64,000 nucleotides of DNA, taken from Streptomyces sp. NBC_00582. GTDB lineage: Bacteria; Actinomycetota; Actinomycetes; Streptomycetales; Streptomycetaceae. The DNA lies in the NCBI RefSeq assembly GCF_036345155.1, contig NZ_CP107773.1, positions 248,001 through 312,000 of the forward strand. Reading direction: 5' to 3'. Position 1 is the stretch's first letter. Each line of letters begins with the position of its first letter. Positions 8,915 through 17,178 of this stretch are shown piece by piece. The notes beneath the pieces were generated by a model. That model was not told where the DNA came from. It ran no database searches and saw only the letters and a program-made list of their open reading frames with translations. Position numbers and translations under genes: made by a program.

Positions 8915-9219
8915 GGGCAGGCCCTCTTGTTCTCGGAAGCGGTGCGGGCGGAGTCGGCCAGCGCGGCGAACTGCTCGGACAGTCCGGCCAGGACCTCGGG
9001 CTTGAGCTTGTAGTAGGTGAAGCGGCCGCACGGCTCGGTCTCCACGATCCCGGCCTCGCGCAGCACCTTCATGTGGTTGGACAGGTTGGTCTGCTTGGCT
9101 CCGGTCTCCTCGACCAGGTGCGTCGTGCAGAGCGTCTCGCGCGCCAGCAGGGTCACGATCTGAAGGCGGAGCGGATCGCCCAGCACCCGGATCACATCAG
9201 GATCGACTGAAGTCAGCAT
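8911..9219 (-). CDS. arsR: ArsR/SmtB-family arsenic repressor
   Basis: The product is 102 residues with a winged helix-turn-helix (recognition helix around TNLSNHMKVLREAG, residues 44-57). The classical ELCVCDL metal box is replaced by ETLCTTHL, leaving Cys31, with Cys64 in the wing (EPCGRF) and Cys101 at the C-terminus. Three separate cysteines could form a trigonal As(III) site, as in atypical ArsR proteins; this arrangement is an inference. It would repress its own operon and the divergent arsCT from the shared intergenic region, which holds an inverted repeat. Confidence 0.9.
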   Translation of the reverse strand: MLTSVDPDVIRVLGDPLRLQIVTLLARETLCTTHLVEETGAKQTNLSNHMKVLREAGIVETEPCGRFTYYKLKPEVLAGLSEQFAALADSARTASENKRACP

Positions 9220-9242
9220 GCACTGATACTCTCACATCACCG

Positions 9243-9260
9243 CCCGCTGATACCAGCGGG
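9243..9260. promoter_or_regulatory. Inverted repeat in the arsR-arsC intergenic region
   Basis: A perfect 7-bp inverted repeat, CCCGCTG-ATAC-CAGCGGG, lies in the 95-bp gap between the divergent arsR and arsC starts. The short sequence CTGATAC occurs twice here (near 9223 and 9247). Position and symmetry suit an ArsR operator controlling both directions, but I do not know the exact site used by this ArsR subtype. Confidence 0.5.
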
Positions 9261-9314
9261 GGCTGAAGTCATTGGCGGCCGGGTTCCGCCATGCGACGAG
9301 AGAGAACGATCACC

Positions 9315-9737
9315 ATGGCCGACAAGCCGTCCGTCCTGTTCGTCTGCGTCCACAACGCCGGCCGCTCCCAGATGGCCGCAGCCTGGCTGACCCGCCTGGC
9401 CGGAGACCGCGTCGAGGTCCGCTCCGCCGGCTCCAACCCCGGCACGGCCGTGAACCCGGCCGCCGTGGAGGCCATGGCCGAGGTTGGCATCGACATCTCC
9501 GCCGAGACCCCCAAGGTCCTCACCATCGACGCGGTCCGCGAGTCCGATGTCTGCATCACGATGGGCTGCGGCGACACCTGCCCCGTCTTCCCCGGCAAGC
9601 GCTACCTGGACTGGAAGCTCGAGGACCCCGCCGGCCAGGGCGTGGCCGCCGTCCGCCCGATCCGCGACGAGATCAAGACCCTCGTCGAGGGCCTGATCGC
9701 CGAGATCGCCCCGGCCAAGCCGGAGGCGACGGCGTGA
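9315..9737 (+). CDS. arsC: Thioredoxin-linked arsenate reductase
   Basis: The product is 140 residues of the low-molecular-weight phosphatase-like arsenate reductase family. The phosphate loop VCVHNAGRSQ (Cys near residue 11, CX5R) is followed by the redox pair in GCGDTCPVF. Both are needed for the Cys-relay mechanism that reduces As(V) to As(III) using thioredoxin. The ATG at 9315 gives the standard MADKPSVLFVC start; an ATG at 9291 is in frame but extends beyond the family norm. It is coupled to arsT by a GTGA overlap, which matches arsCT of the Streptomyces arsRBOCT system. Confidence 0.93.
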   Translation: MADKPSVLFVCVHNAGRSQMAAAWLTRLAGDRVEVRSAGSNPGTAVNPAAVEAMAEVGIDISAETPKVLTIDAVRESDVCITMGCGDTCPVFPGKRYLDWKLEDPAGQGVAAVRPIRDEIKTLVEGLIAEIAPAKPEATA

Positions 9738-10708
9738 GCGAGATACGCGAGGTCGCCATCATCGGCTCCGGCCCCGCCGGATACACCGCCGCCCTCTACA
9801 CCGCCCGCGCCCAGCTGAGGCCCCTGCTGTTCGGCAGCTCCATCTTCGTCGGCGGCTCGCTGACGACCACGACAGAGGTCGAGAACTTCCCCGGCTTCCC
9901 CGACGGCGTCGACGGCCCGGTCCTGATGGAGAACATGCGAGCCCAGGCCGAAAGGTTCGGCGCCGAGATGATCGACGACGACATCGTGTCCGTTGACCTG
10001 ACCGGCGACGTCAAGCTCCTCACCGACTCCGCCGGCACCGTCCACCGCGCCAGGACGGTGATCATCGCGACCGGCTCCGGCTACCGCAAACTCGGCCTGC
10101 CCAAGGAGGACGAGCTGTCCGGCCGGGGCGTCTCGTGGTGCGCGACCTGCGACGGGTTCTTCTTCAAGGGCCGAGACATCGTCGTGGTCGGCGGCGGCGA
10201 CACCGCCATGGAGGAAGCCACCTTCCTCACCCGCTTCGCGAAGTCGGTCACCGTCGTCCACCGCCGCTCCACCCTGCGCGCCTCGAAGGTCATGCAGGAC
10301 CGGGCGTTCGCCGACGACAAGATCTCCTTCGCGTTCGACAGCGAGATCGCCGAGATCAAGGAGACAGGCGGCATGCTCGCCGGCGTCGTCCTGCGTGACG
10401 TCTTCACCGGCGCCACCCGCGGTCTGGACGTGACGGGGCTGTTCATCGCCATCGGGCACGACCCGCGCACCGAACTCTTCGCCGACCAACTGACGCTGGA
10501 CGGCGAGGGCTACATCGAGGTCGTCTCCCCGACGACCCGCACCAGCCTTCCCGGCGTGTTCGCGGCCGGCGACGTCGTCGACCACACCTACCGCCAGGCC
10601 ATCACCGCCGCCGGCACCGGTGCCGCCGCAGCCCTGGACGCCGAGCGCTACCTCGCCGCCCGTGGCGCTGCTGAAACCGTGCCCGAAGCCGCTGCCGTAC
10701 CGGCCTGA
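9734..10708 (+). CDS. arsT: Thioredoxin reductase of the ars cluster
   Basis: The product is 324 residues, normal for bacterial thioredoxin reductase. It has an N-terminal FAD motif (IIGSGPAGYTAA), the redox-active CATC motif (in SWCATCDGFFF), an NADPH motif (VVVGGGDTAMEEA) and a C-terminal FAD motif (GVFAAGDV). It would supply reduced thioredoxin to the upstream ArsC, to which it is translationally coupled (GTG start within the arsC stop). No thioredoxin gene is present here, so a host thioredoxin is presumably used. Confidence 0.93.
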   Translation: MSEIREVAIIGSGPAGYTAALYTARAQLRPLLFGSSIFVGGSLTTTTEVENFPGFPDGVDGPVLMENMRAQAERFGAEMIDDDIVSVDLTGDVKLLTDSAGTVHRARTVIIATGSGYRKLGLPKEDELSGRGVSWCATCDGFFFKGRDIVVVGGGDTAMEEATFLTRFAKSVTVVHRRSTLRASKVMQDRAFADDKISFAFDSEIAEIKETGGMLAGVVLRDVFTGATRGLDVTGLFIAIGHDPRTELFADQLTLDGEGYIEVVSPTTRTSLPGVFAAGDVVDHTYRQAITAAGTGAAAALDAERYLAARGAAETVPEAAAVPA

Positions 10709-10723
10709 ACGGCACTCGCAGGC

Positions 10724-10753
10724 GGGGCCGCCCGGGAAGCTCCGGGCGGCCCC
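10724..10753. terminator. Terminator between arsT and the recombinase genes
   Basis: A perfect 12-bp GC-rich stem (10724-10735 with 10742-10753) and a six-base loop lie 15 bases past the arsT stop. The leftward recombinase-like gene ends 24 bases further on, so the hairpin can serve both converging transcripts. Confidence 0.8.
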
Positions 10754-10776
10754 GACGCGGTCGTTCTCACCGGTCG

Positions 10777-13119
10777 TCACCGGGGAAGCTGGGAGGTCTT
10801 CTCCGGGTGGGCGACGGTGACGTAGTGCATGGCGGTCTTCTCCGTGATGCCGAACAGGCGCATGAGCTTCAGAGGGTCGCCGGTCTCGAACGCCTCGTTG
10901 AGGATCCGGTCCTGTCGCAGGCCGTCCAGCGTGAACCCCTTGGGCAAGTGCCTGTGGAGCATGGTCATGCTCACCGGGGGGTGGTCGGGGTCGAGCGCGG
11001 TGCGCTGGCTGACGAGCAGGTGGGGGTTGGTCGAGGCGGGCCAGCGGTGGTGGCGGTAGGTCAGCCACTCGGCGGCGAGGGTGTGGGTGAACTCCTCGGT
11101 GTAGAGGGTGTGGCGCAGCAGGCCGCGGCGGGCTTCGAGGGTGCCGTGGGCGAGATTGAGGTCGCAGGTCAGCAGGGTGGGGATCTCGTGGCCGGGCAGG
11201 GCGTGAACGGCGGTCAGGGCGATGACAAGCCGGCCGAGCGGGGTCGTGGCGCGGTCGAGGAGTCCAGCGAGGAGGTCGGCGGGCACGGACTTTGGGATGC
11301 CCTTGAGGTCGCCGACGGGGAGGTTGCGGGTGGGGTCGCGGAAGACGACGCGTTCCTGGCGCAGGGCCTTGAACAGGCTGCGCAGGCTGATGGCGAGTTG
11401 TCGGCGGGCGCTCCCGGTGAGGCCGTCGATGGCGGTGGTGGCGTGGTCGCTGGTGATCTGCCGCAAAGTGGTGATGCCGCTGCTGGTCCAGGCGGTGAGG
11501 GTCGGCTCGAGGGCGAAGAGGTAGCGGCGGATGCCGTCGTAGCCGCGGGCCTCGTGCTCGCGCCGGCCTTGGCCGCGCAGGACCTGTACCCACAGCCGGA
11601 CCTCGTCGGCGACGGTCGGGGGCAGCGTGCTGATGGTGGCTTCGATCCAGACCTGGTCCGCGTCCCGGTGTAGTTCGGGGTCTTCGGCCAGCAGGCCGCG
11701 GGCGGCGAGGAACTGGCAGACCCGCTTGGCCCCGAGGTTGGGGTCGAGCAGGGCGAGGTCGTGGACGTCCCGCTCCTGGAAGACCGTCTCGGCGCCGAGC
11801 CGGTACACCAGGATCGTCAGGGTGCGGATGTCCTTGCGGTACGCGGGGTCCTGCCGGCCGCGGCGCAGCCGGTCCAGTTCCTCAGTCAGTGCACGGGCCG
11901 CGGTGGTCAGCGGCAGGTTCCTGTAGCTGCGGCGGCGCAGGCGGGCCATGACCGGCGACCAGTCGCGCCGCATTCCGAAGAGCGGCTCCTGCCCGCGGGC
12001 GGCATGGAGGGCGGACACTGCCTCGTCCTCGTCTTCCGCCGGCGCGGGTTCGTCGGCCGGGATCAACTGGGCCTGACCGGGAGCCCCGTGCGGAAGGTCG
12101 ATGACCAGCTGGGTGGCGCGCACTGTGGCAGGGCCTGAGTCGTCCAGGTGCTGGTAGAGGCGGCAGGTGCGGCATCGACTGCCACGCAGCGGCAGCTCGT
12201 CCCTCAGGCACCGCACGCACCGGCCCGCAGGGCGGAGCTCGCGCCAGTGACGGCACGGATTGCAGCGGGAGCCTCGTTTTCCGCTGGCCATCCAGGCATC
12301 GCAGTCGCGGCATGACCGCGCCACGGACGGCGGCAGGGGCGCCGGGGCGGTGATGTAGGTCGTGGTGGGCTGGTTGGTGGTGGAGAACCGCATCGGCTCC
12401 GGCGCCTGGTCGAGCAACCCGGCCCGCAGCAGGACCAGGCGCACCGCGTCCCCGTTGGACGGCAGGTCCCGAAGCATCGGCTCGGGTAGCCGTGCGGCGC
12501 CCTCGGCCTCTCGTACGGCCAGCGCGAGGCGGACCATCTCTGCGATTGCGCGCTGCCAGCCCACGGACAGGCCGTGCTCGGCCGCCATCACCTCGATCAC
12601 TAGGCGGCATTCCTCCCACCCGGCGACCGGTCGGCCGACGATCGCGCTGACCGTGGCGTCGGTCAGCACTCTGGGCACTGTGAACAGGGCAAGCTGGCCG
12701 CACACCTGCGCCTGAAGCACCGGTGGCCCGGCCGGGGCGGCGCGCTGCTTCCGTAGCTTGATCCACCACTGCTGCCCCACCTTGAGCCCGTTCTTCGCGG
12801 GCCGGCGCAGTGGCCGGGCGTCCGCCGACCGGTCGCCGTACATCCCGCCGACGATCAGCTGGACCGGCCGCGGCCGCGCCTCCGGCAGACCCAGGGCCCA
12901 TTCGGCGTCGTCCTCGGTCCGGATCGCCATGAGGCACGGCTTGCACAGCCCGTCCGTGTTCAGGTGCGCCTCGTGCCGGCACCGCGGGCACACCCCGCGC
13001 TCGGGGTACTTCCCCGCCCAGGGCCGGCAACCGGCGCACACCCGATACCAGTGCACCACCAGCCAGCCCAGGCACACCGGACAGCTCCGCGCCAGCCCTT
13101 GACCACGATCCTTCGTCAC
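10777..13119 (-). CDS. Large zinc-ribbon, degenerate tyrosine-recombinase-like protein
   Basis: The product is 780 residues. The N-terminal third has several CxxC pairs (about residues 12-70, then again about 285-355) that look like zinc ribbons. The C-terminal third resembles a phage-integrase fold: GLRQDRIL sits where the second arginine motif would be, and ITEKTAMHYV supplies a candidate tyrosine. The first catalytic arginine position appears to be His (ALPGHEI), so activity is doubtful and a structural or targeting role is possible. The GTG at 13119 follows GAGGGG at good spacing and lies 11 bases after the stop of the XRE gene. It is the last gene of a three-gene recombination unit. Confidence 0.7.
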   Translation of the reverse strand: MTKDRGQGLARSCPVCLGWLVVHWYRVCAGCRPWAGKYPERGVCPRCRHEAHLNTDGLCKPCLMAIRTEDDAEWALGLPEARPRPVQLIVGGMYGDRSADARPLRRPAKNGLKVGQQWWIKLRKQRAAPAGPPVLQAQVCGQLALFTVPRVLTDATVSAIVGRPVAGWEECRLVIEVMAAEHGLSVGWQRAIAEMVRLALAVREAEGAARLPEPMLRDLPSNGDAVRLVLLRAGLLDQAPEPMRFSTTNQPTTTYITAPAPLPPSVARSCRDCDAWMASGKRGSRCNPCRHWRELRPAGRCVRCLRDELPLRGSRCRTCRLYQHLDDSGPATVRATQLVIDLPHGAPGQAQLIPADEPAPAEDEDEAVSALHAARGQEPLFGMRRDWSPVMARLRRRSYRNLPLTTAARALTEELDRLRRGRQDPAYRKDIRTLTILVYRLGAETVFQERDVHDLALLDPNLGAKRVCQFLAARGLLAEDPELHRDADQVWIEATISTLPPTVADEVRLWVQVLRGQGRREHEARGYDGIRRYLFALEPTLTAWTSSGITTLRQITSDHATTAIDGLTGSARRQLAISLRSLFKALRQERVVFRDPTRNLPVGDLKGIPKSVPADLLAGLLDRATTPLGRLVIALTAVHALPGHEIPTLLTCDLNLAHGTLEARRGLLRHTLYTEEFTHTLAAEWLTYRHHRWPASTNPHLLVSQRTALDPDHPPVSMTMLHRHLPKGFTLDGLRQDRILNEAFETGDPLKLMRLFGITEKTAMHYVTVAHPEKTSQLPR

Positions 13120-13129
13120 CGCGGGCCCC

Positions 13130-13477
13130 TCAATTCGGCGGGAGCGAGCGCGGCCCGGCGCCACGGCGGCTGCGCGGCACAGGCCGGACCGGGCCCGCGG
13201 TCGGCCCTTCCTCGGCGCCGACCGCCCGTTGGCCGGACTCCGGCACCCCCTGGGCATCGGCGAGCGGCTCGGCCTGGAGCAGGTCGGCGACCGTGCAGTT
13301 CAGCGCGGCGCACATCTTGTCCAGGTCCTCCAGGCGCACGGTGACCGGCGTGCCGCCCCACAGGGCCGCGACCTTGCTCAATGAGGGGTTGAACCCCACC
13401 TGCTGGAAGGCGGCCAGCACCTCGGTCGGCCGCCACAGGTCCCGTTGGGCGGCCACCATCCGAAGGTTCCACTTCAC
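13130..13477 (-). CDS. Small XRE-type helix-turn-helix protein
   Basis: The product is 115 residues. The first about 70 residues form a helix-turn-helix of the Cro/CI type, including FNPSLSKVAALWGGTPVTVRLEDLDKMCAALNC in pieces and ending VADLLQAEPL. The rest is a low-complexity tail. The GTG start at 13477 overlaps the stop of the tyrosine recombinase (GTGA). Placement between two recombinase-like genes suggests that it directs or controls the recombination event, like small accessory proteins in other three-gene transposition units. This is inference. Confidence 0.75.
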   Translation of the reverse strand: MKWNLRMVAAQRDLWRPTEVLAAFQQVGFNPSLSKVAALWGGTPVTVRLEDLDKMCAALNCTVADLLQAEPLADAQGVPESGQRAVGAEEGPTAGPVRPVPRSRRGAGPRSLPPN

Positions 13478-14727
13478 CGTAGGTTCCCCTTGTCCATCAC
13501 CAGTCGTTGGGCCGCCCGGGAGCTCGCGGTCAGGTTCGCGTGCTCAGGGTCGGAGTGAGCGGTCGCCATGTACCGAAGTGTCGTAGTTGCCCAGTCATGT
13601 CCGAGGACTTTCTGCACTTCCCACAACGTCATCCCGCGCTCGTAGTTGTGGGTCGCGCAGGCGTGACGCAGCAGGTGCGGGAAAAGATCGGTGACTGGCC
13701 CATTCAGGTAGGTCGCGGCCGCCGTATGCAACGCCTTGCGGAACGTGGACGGCACGATCGCCGGCGCGATCGGCAGGTTCAATGAGGCGATCGCGGTCGG
13801 CTTGCGCTCCGAGGGCCACAGCGGTGCCCGCGGGTGCTCGACGTCGTCGCCGAACTCGCCCCGGATCTCCTCGATGTACCACCACAAGAGGGCGCGGCCC
13901 TCCTGGAACATGTAGGCCTCACGCGGCCTCGGCCCCGAACCGTGAGCGCCCTTGCCCAGCACGACGAAGCGGCCCCACTGGCCGTGCTCCCAGTGCAGAT
14001 CGCCCATGCACACCCCGCACAACTCTGCGGCCCGGACGCCGGAGAGGTAAGCGACCTTGGTCATCACGTAGTCGCGGCACGCGACCAGGTACTTCCGCGC
14101 GTTGGGCAGGTCCTCGCGCCACCGGCCCAGGAAGTCCCGCATCGCCGTCTGCGACGGCGGGATCCGGAGGCCGAAGTCTCCGCGATGACGCGGCCGGTTG
14201 AACGGGTCGATCGGCGACTCCACGGCCGCCCCGAAGCGCCGCATGATGTCGCCGGCGTATCGCTGCTCGAGGAACGCGAAGTAGGCGTCGATCTTGTTGA
14301 TCTTCCCGCGCAATGTCGATGGCGCCCGCTTGCCCGGTCCGGCGAAGTAGCGGTCCACCTCACGCGGGGAGAGCTGCCACGGCACGGTGCCGTAGTACTC
14401 GCAGACTTCCACCACGGGCTTGAGCAGGCCGTCGAGCGTCGTTGGCGCCAGGCCGGCAGCGTCCCGGGCCCACTGGTACTCCGAGAGCGTGTCGAGGAAG
14501 AAGCTCTCCTCGTCGACGGCGGAGATGCGGGCCTGGCGGCGGCGCTGCAGGGTGACGACGTCCGCCAACCCCGATTCCACCGACACCGCCGCCGGGTCCA
14601 CCACCGCGCTGGCATCGGCGCCTGGGCGCACCAGCGTCAGCACGCGACTTTCGGAATCTGACACGAACCGTGAAATTACAGGGACTACGCGCAGAATCTG
14701 CGAGTTACTGCTGAGATCCCACACCAA
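13474..14727 (-). CDS. Tyrosine recombinase/integrase
   Basis: The product is up to 417 residues with an N-terminal SAM-like DNA-binding domain (about residues 70-170) and a catalytic domain. The catalytic set is visible: Arg in SGVRAAELCG, His-x-x-Arg in HLLRHACATH, the His of LGHDWATTT and the Tyr in LRYMATA. It should catalyse site-specific strand exchange. The reading begins at a TTG (14727) followed directly by GTG; no clear ribosome site decides between them. It heads a coupled trio with the XRE and zinc-ribbon genes. Target site and attachment sequences are not identifiable here. Confidence 0.88.
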   Translation of the reverse strand: MVWDLSSNSQILRVVPVISRFVSDSESRVLTLVRPGADASAVVDPAAVSVESGLADVVTLQRRRQARISAVDEESFFLDTLSEYQWARDAAGLAPTTLDGLLKPVVEVCEYYGTVPWQLSPREVDRYFAGPGKRAPSTLRGKINKIDAYFAFLEQRYAGDIMRRFGAAVESPIDPFNRPRHRGDFGLRIPPSQTAMRDFLGRWREDLPNARKYLVACRDYVMTKVAYLSGVRAAELCGVCMGDLHWEHGQWGRFVVLGKGAHGSGPRPREAYMFQEGRALLWWYIEEIRGEFGDDVEHPRAPLWPSERKPTAIASLNLPIAPAIVPSTFRKALHTAAATYLNGPVTDLFPHLLRHACATHNYERGMTLWEVQKVLGHDWATTTLRYMATAHSDPEHANLTASSRAAQRLVMDKGNLR

Positions 14728-14781
14728 CGAGTGAACGCCACCAGAGGAGCGTTCTGCCTGCTGAAATGCAGCTTCACTGGG

Positions 14782-15468
14782 TCAGGCAGCGGCAGACGAA
14801 CCCGCCCGTACTCCACTAGTCAACGTGGTCCCGTCCGGGAGGACGGTGAGCGTGCGCGCGGTGCCTCTTCCCGTGTACACGGCGGACAACGACTGATACA
14901 CGATGCCCAAATGACCCCGCGTTTGGATGATTTTTCCGTTTTCGGTCAGGCGCCAGCGAGGAACCGGATCACTGAACATTACGGCGCCCTTCAACCCGTC
15001 GGCGGCAACACGACGCAACGCGGCGGCGGTGAAGAAGCTCTCCCCGTTGCTGGGGACGGCCTCCGTCAGGACCAGGCGGGCGATCTCGGCGCTCTCGCGC
15101 AGCGGGACCAGGTGCGGGAAGGGGTTGGTGAGCACGCGCATGTTCATGGGGACGGCGAGCACCAGGACGCCGACCAGCGGTGAGCCGTCGACGGCGATGT
15201 CGTCGTCGCGGAGCTCGGCTTCCCGGTCCAGGAGGCCAAGACGGTGCAAAACGGCAGGCCATCCGGACAGGTAATGATGTCGTTGGACGAACGCCTTCGC
15301 GTCCGCCTCATCGATCTCGGTCACCTCGTACCGGTCGGCACGGAACCCGCCCTCGGAGACATGTCGCCATGTGGGCGTGCCGTACCGCCAGCGTTGGGTG
15401 AAGCCGCGGGAGTCGCCCGTCTGCATGGCGCTCCGGTCGGCCGCGGTCGGCATGATGGGGCCCGTCAT
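14782..15468 (-). CDS. Mom-like DNA base-modification protein (GNAT-like fold)
   Basis: The product is 228 residues. Motifs recall actinobacterial proteins annotated as Mom-family adenine methylcarbamoylation proteins: AKAFVQRHHYLSGWPA (residues 57-72), GVLVLAVPMN, a helix with RESAEIARLVL and VPSNGESFF, then FSDPVPR (165-171) and GIVYQSLSAVYTGR (188-201). Phage Mu Mom changes adenine in DNA to a bulky form that blocks restriction. By family, this protein may protect the element's DNA; the chemistry here is unproven. The ATG overlaps the stop of the queuine-transferase-like gene (ATGA), so the two are made together. It is the last gene of a six-gene operon starting near 18640. Confidence 0.7.
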   Translation of the reverse strand: MTGPIMPTAADRSAMQTGDSRGFTQRWRYGTPTWRHVSEGGFRADRYEVTEIDEADAKAFVQRHHYLSGWPAVLHRLGLLDREAELRDDDIAVDGSPLVGVLVLAVPMNMRVLTNPFPHLVPLRESAEIARLVLTEAVPSNGESFFTAAALRRVAADGLKGAVMFSDPVPRWRLTENGKIIQTRGHLGIVYQSLSAVYTGRGTARTLTVLPDGTTLTSGVRAGSSAAA

Positions 15469-16250
15469 CGCTGCCGCCGCTGGTCGTCGGCGATGTGGTC
15501 GAGCAGGTCCCGCCGCCACCACAGCGCGTGCCGCATGCAGTTGTTCTCGTGCTGGTGGGTGTCGCTGCACCCCGGCTCGTGGCGGCCTCCGTAGGACCAG
15601 GCGAGGCTGTCGGCCGAGGCCACGTTCTTGTACGCGATCCTCAGGCCCGCCTTCTTGAAGCCGAAGGCGTGGATCCGGATGCCGGCCTGCGCGAGGTCCG
15701 CCAGCAGCATCGTCGGAAGGTGCAGGCTCGGACGCCGGCAGATACTGCCCACACCGACCAGGGGTTCTTGGGTGAGGTCCACGCCCGCCTTCTCGTACAT
15801 GTCGATGCACCGGAAGTAGCTTGGATAGGTCCACCCCTGGATCACGGGAATGATCGGCAGGTCGGGGGCGATCGACCTCAGCTCGACGAAGTTCGCCACG
15901 GTCAGCGCGAGATGTTCCTTGAGCGTCTTGCCCGTCTTGCGGAGGACCTCCCATTCGCACATCCAGTCCTGCTGGGCTGCTGCGCGGAGTTGGCCCACCT
16001 CGTCGTGGTACCGGCGCACCGCGGCGGCGTAGTCGCGGGCTGACTGGCGCCATCCGCCGTGGAGCGACAGTTCGCTGAATCCGCCGCTGTCGAGGAACCA
16101 GCCGTGCCGGGCACGGGGCAGGGACCGCCGGCCTGAGAGACGGGCGTGGGAGACGCACAGCGGGACGTCGGCGGTCTCCAGCCATCCCGGGTGGTGAGCG
16201 CCCAAGAAGAAGTCGAAGGGTGGCGCGGTTTCTGGTGCGGTGGTGGTCAC
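15465..16250 (-). CDS. Queuine tRNA-ribosyltransferase-like protein (DUF7221 type, DpdA-like)
   Basis: The product is 261 residues, smaller than true tRNA-guanine transglycosylase (about 370). TGT-like marks are FLDSGGFSEL (52-61), QDWMCE (94-99), IPVIQGW (134-140), LVGVGSICRR (164-173) and ASADSLAWSY (211-220). A Cys/His cluster near the end (GCSDTHQHENNC) may bind zinc. Relatives of this fold include DpdA, which puts 7-deazaguanine bases into DNA. The coupling to a Mom-like gene supports DNA rather than tRNA as the target, which is inference. No queuosine-precursor synthesis genes are visible, so precursor would come from the host. The GTG start overlaps the upstream zinc-finger gene by GTGA. 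Confidence 0.7.
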   Translation of the reverse strand: MTTTAPETAPPFDFFLGAHHPGWLETADVPLCVSHARLSGRRSLPRARHGWFLDSGGFSELSLHGGWRQSARDYAAAVRRYHDEVGQLRAAAQQDWMCEWEVLRKTGKTLKEHLALTVANFVELRSIAPDLPIIPVIQGWTYPSYFRCIDMYEKAGVDLTQEPLVGVGSICRRPSLHLPTMLLADLAQAGIRIHAFGFKKAGLRIAYKNVASADSLAWSYGGRHEPGCSDTHQHENNCMRHALWWRRDLLDHIADDQRRQR

Positions 16251-16618
16251 GTGCGGTCTTTCGGGAGGATCTGGTCGGTGGGGTCGTGGTCGGGCCACGG
16301 CGCGGGCAGCGTGGGATCGCCGTCGCGCTCACGGGCCTTGTCCAGTGAGCCGGCGGCCCGCAGGCGGGGGACATGCGTCTCGGCGGCCTGGTGGCCGCTG
16401 GGCCTGCGGCACGGCCGGCCCGCGGGCTCGGCGCAGCTGGGGCATCTGAGGGACAGAGGGCAGGTGTAGCCGTCGGTCAGGCCACCGCACCCGCACGGTG
16501 CCCCCAGCGGCGCCCCGGCCCGGTCGGTGAGGACGCCGCTGGTCAGGAGCGCTCGGAATTCGGCCATGAGCGCGGGACGGGGCACGGGCTGGACCCGGGG
16601 GGCGGCGGGCTGGTTCAC
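16247..16618 (-). CDS. Small zinc-finger protein
   Basis: The product is 123 residues with a GTG start at 16618 that overlaps the previous stop (GTGA). The centre holds Cys pairs (CGCGG, then LRCPSCAEPAGRPCRRPSG followed by HQAAETH). The second element matches the short zinc-finger pattern CxxC-x5-C followed by a His found in many Streptomyces plasmid and phage proteins. It may bind nucleic acid. It sits directly before the TGT-like and Mom-like genes with overlapping ends, so it probably serves the same process, for instance as a targeting subunit. The function is not known. Confidence 0.65.
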   Translation of the reverse strand: MNQPAAPRVQPVPRPALMAEFRALLTSGVLTDRAGAPLGAPCGCGGLTDGYTCPLSLRCPSCAEPAGRPCRRPSGHQAAETHVPRLRAAGSLDKARERDGDPTLPAPWPDHDPTDQILPKDRT

Positions 16619-17109
16619 GAGATACGGCCTCGACTGTCGCGGAAGCCTGCGGGCGTGGGCCAGGTGACGGTGATGCCCAGGCTCTTCAGCAGAGGGTTCA
16701 GGTCGGGATCGGGGAGTTGGGGCAGGAGGAGGGTCTTGGCGAAAGCGCCGAGGAAGAGGCCGCTCAGGTCGAGGAGCTCGCCGATGGCCTCGTGGATCGC
16801 CGGGCGCTCGGCGGTGCCCCGGCCGACGATGAGCCGATGCGTCGTGAGGTCGAGAAGGTCGACGGCGAGAGGATGCGGCTCGCCGGGCAACTCCAGTTGG
16901 CAGCGGACCAGTTCGTGCCCGAGACCGGCGAAGCGATCGTGGAAGAGGTGCAGCAGCCGCTCCGCCTCGGTGTCCTGCGGCGCGCCCTTGAAGCCGGGGT
17001 GGGGGCGGAAGGGACGGGTGAAGGGAACGGGGACGGACCGCGCGTGCCGCGCGAGCGGCCCGATCCGCGGGTCGCGGGTGACCTTGGGAGAAGCGAGTGG
17101 GGCGAGCAT
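16615..17109 (-). CDS. Hypothetical protein in the TGT-Mom operon
   Basis: I do not recognise this gene. From the ATG at 17109 the product is 164 residues, mostly alpha-helical in appearance, with a conserved-looking core around GAPQDTEAERLLHLFHDRFAGLG and ELPGEPHPLAVDLLDL. No signal peptide, membrane segment or metal motif is seen. A GTG at 17154 would add 15 residues but falls inside a strong hairpin (17144-17168), so 17109 is preferred; neither start has a good ribosome site. The stop overlaps the zinc-finger gene (GTGA). Confidence 0.6.
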   Translation of the reverse strand: MLAPLASPKVTRDPRIGPLARHARSVPVPFTRPFRPHPGFKGAPQDTEAERLLHLFHDRFAGLGHELVRCQLELPGEPHPLAVDLLDLTTHRLIVGRGTAERPAIHEAIGELLDLSGLFLGAFAKTLLLPQLPDPDLNPLLKSLGITVTWPTPAGFRDSRGRIS

Positions 17110-17143
17110 GGAAAGCCAATCGGAGCGGTGACGGTGGGCGGGA

Positions 17144-17168
17144 CGCCCGGCCACGCGGAGGCCGGGCG
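17144..17168. terminator. Hairpin between two operon genes
   Basis: A perfect 9-bp stem, CGCCCGGCC with GGCCGGGCG and a seven-base loop, lies 11 bases after the stop of the 17179-17724 gene. It could end transcription partly and so lower expression of the downstream DNA-modification genes. Confidence 0.5.
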
Positions 17169-17178
17169 CCCGGTGGGG

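Noticed and set aside
13474..14727. Attachment site or tRNA gene beside the tyrosine recombinase
   Set aside because: No tRNA-like cloverleaf or pair of direct repeats could be seen by eye within several hundred bases.
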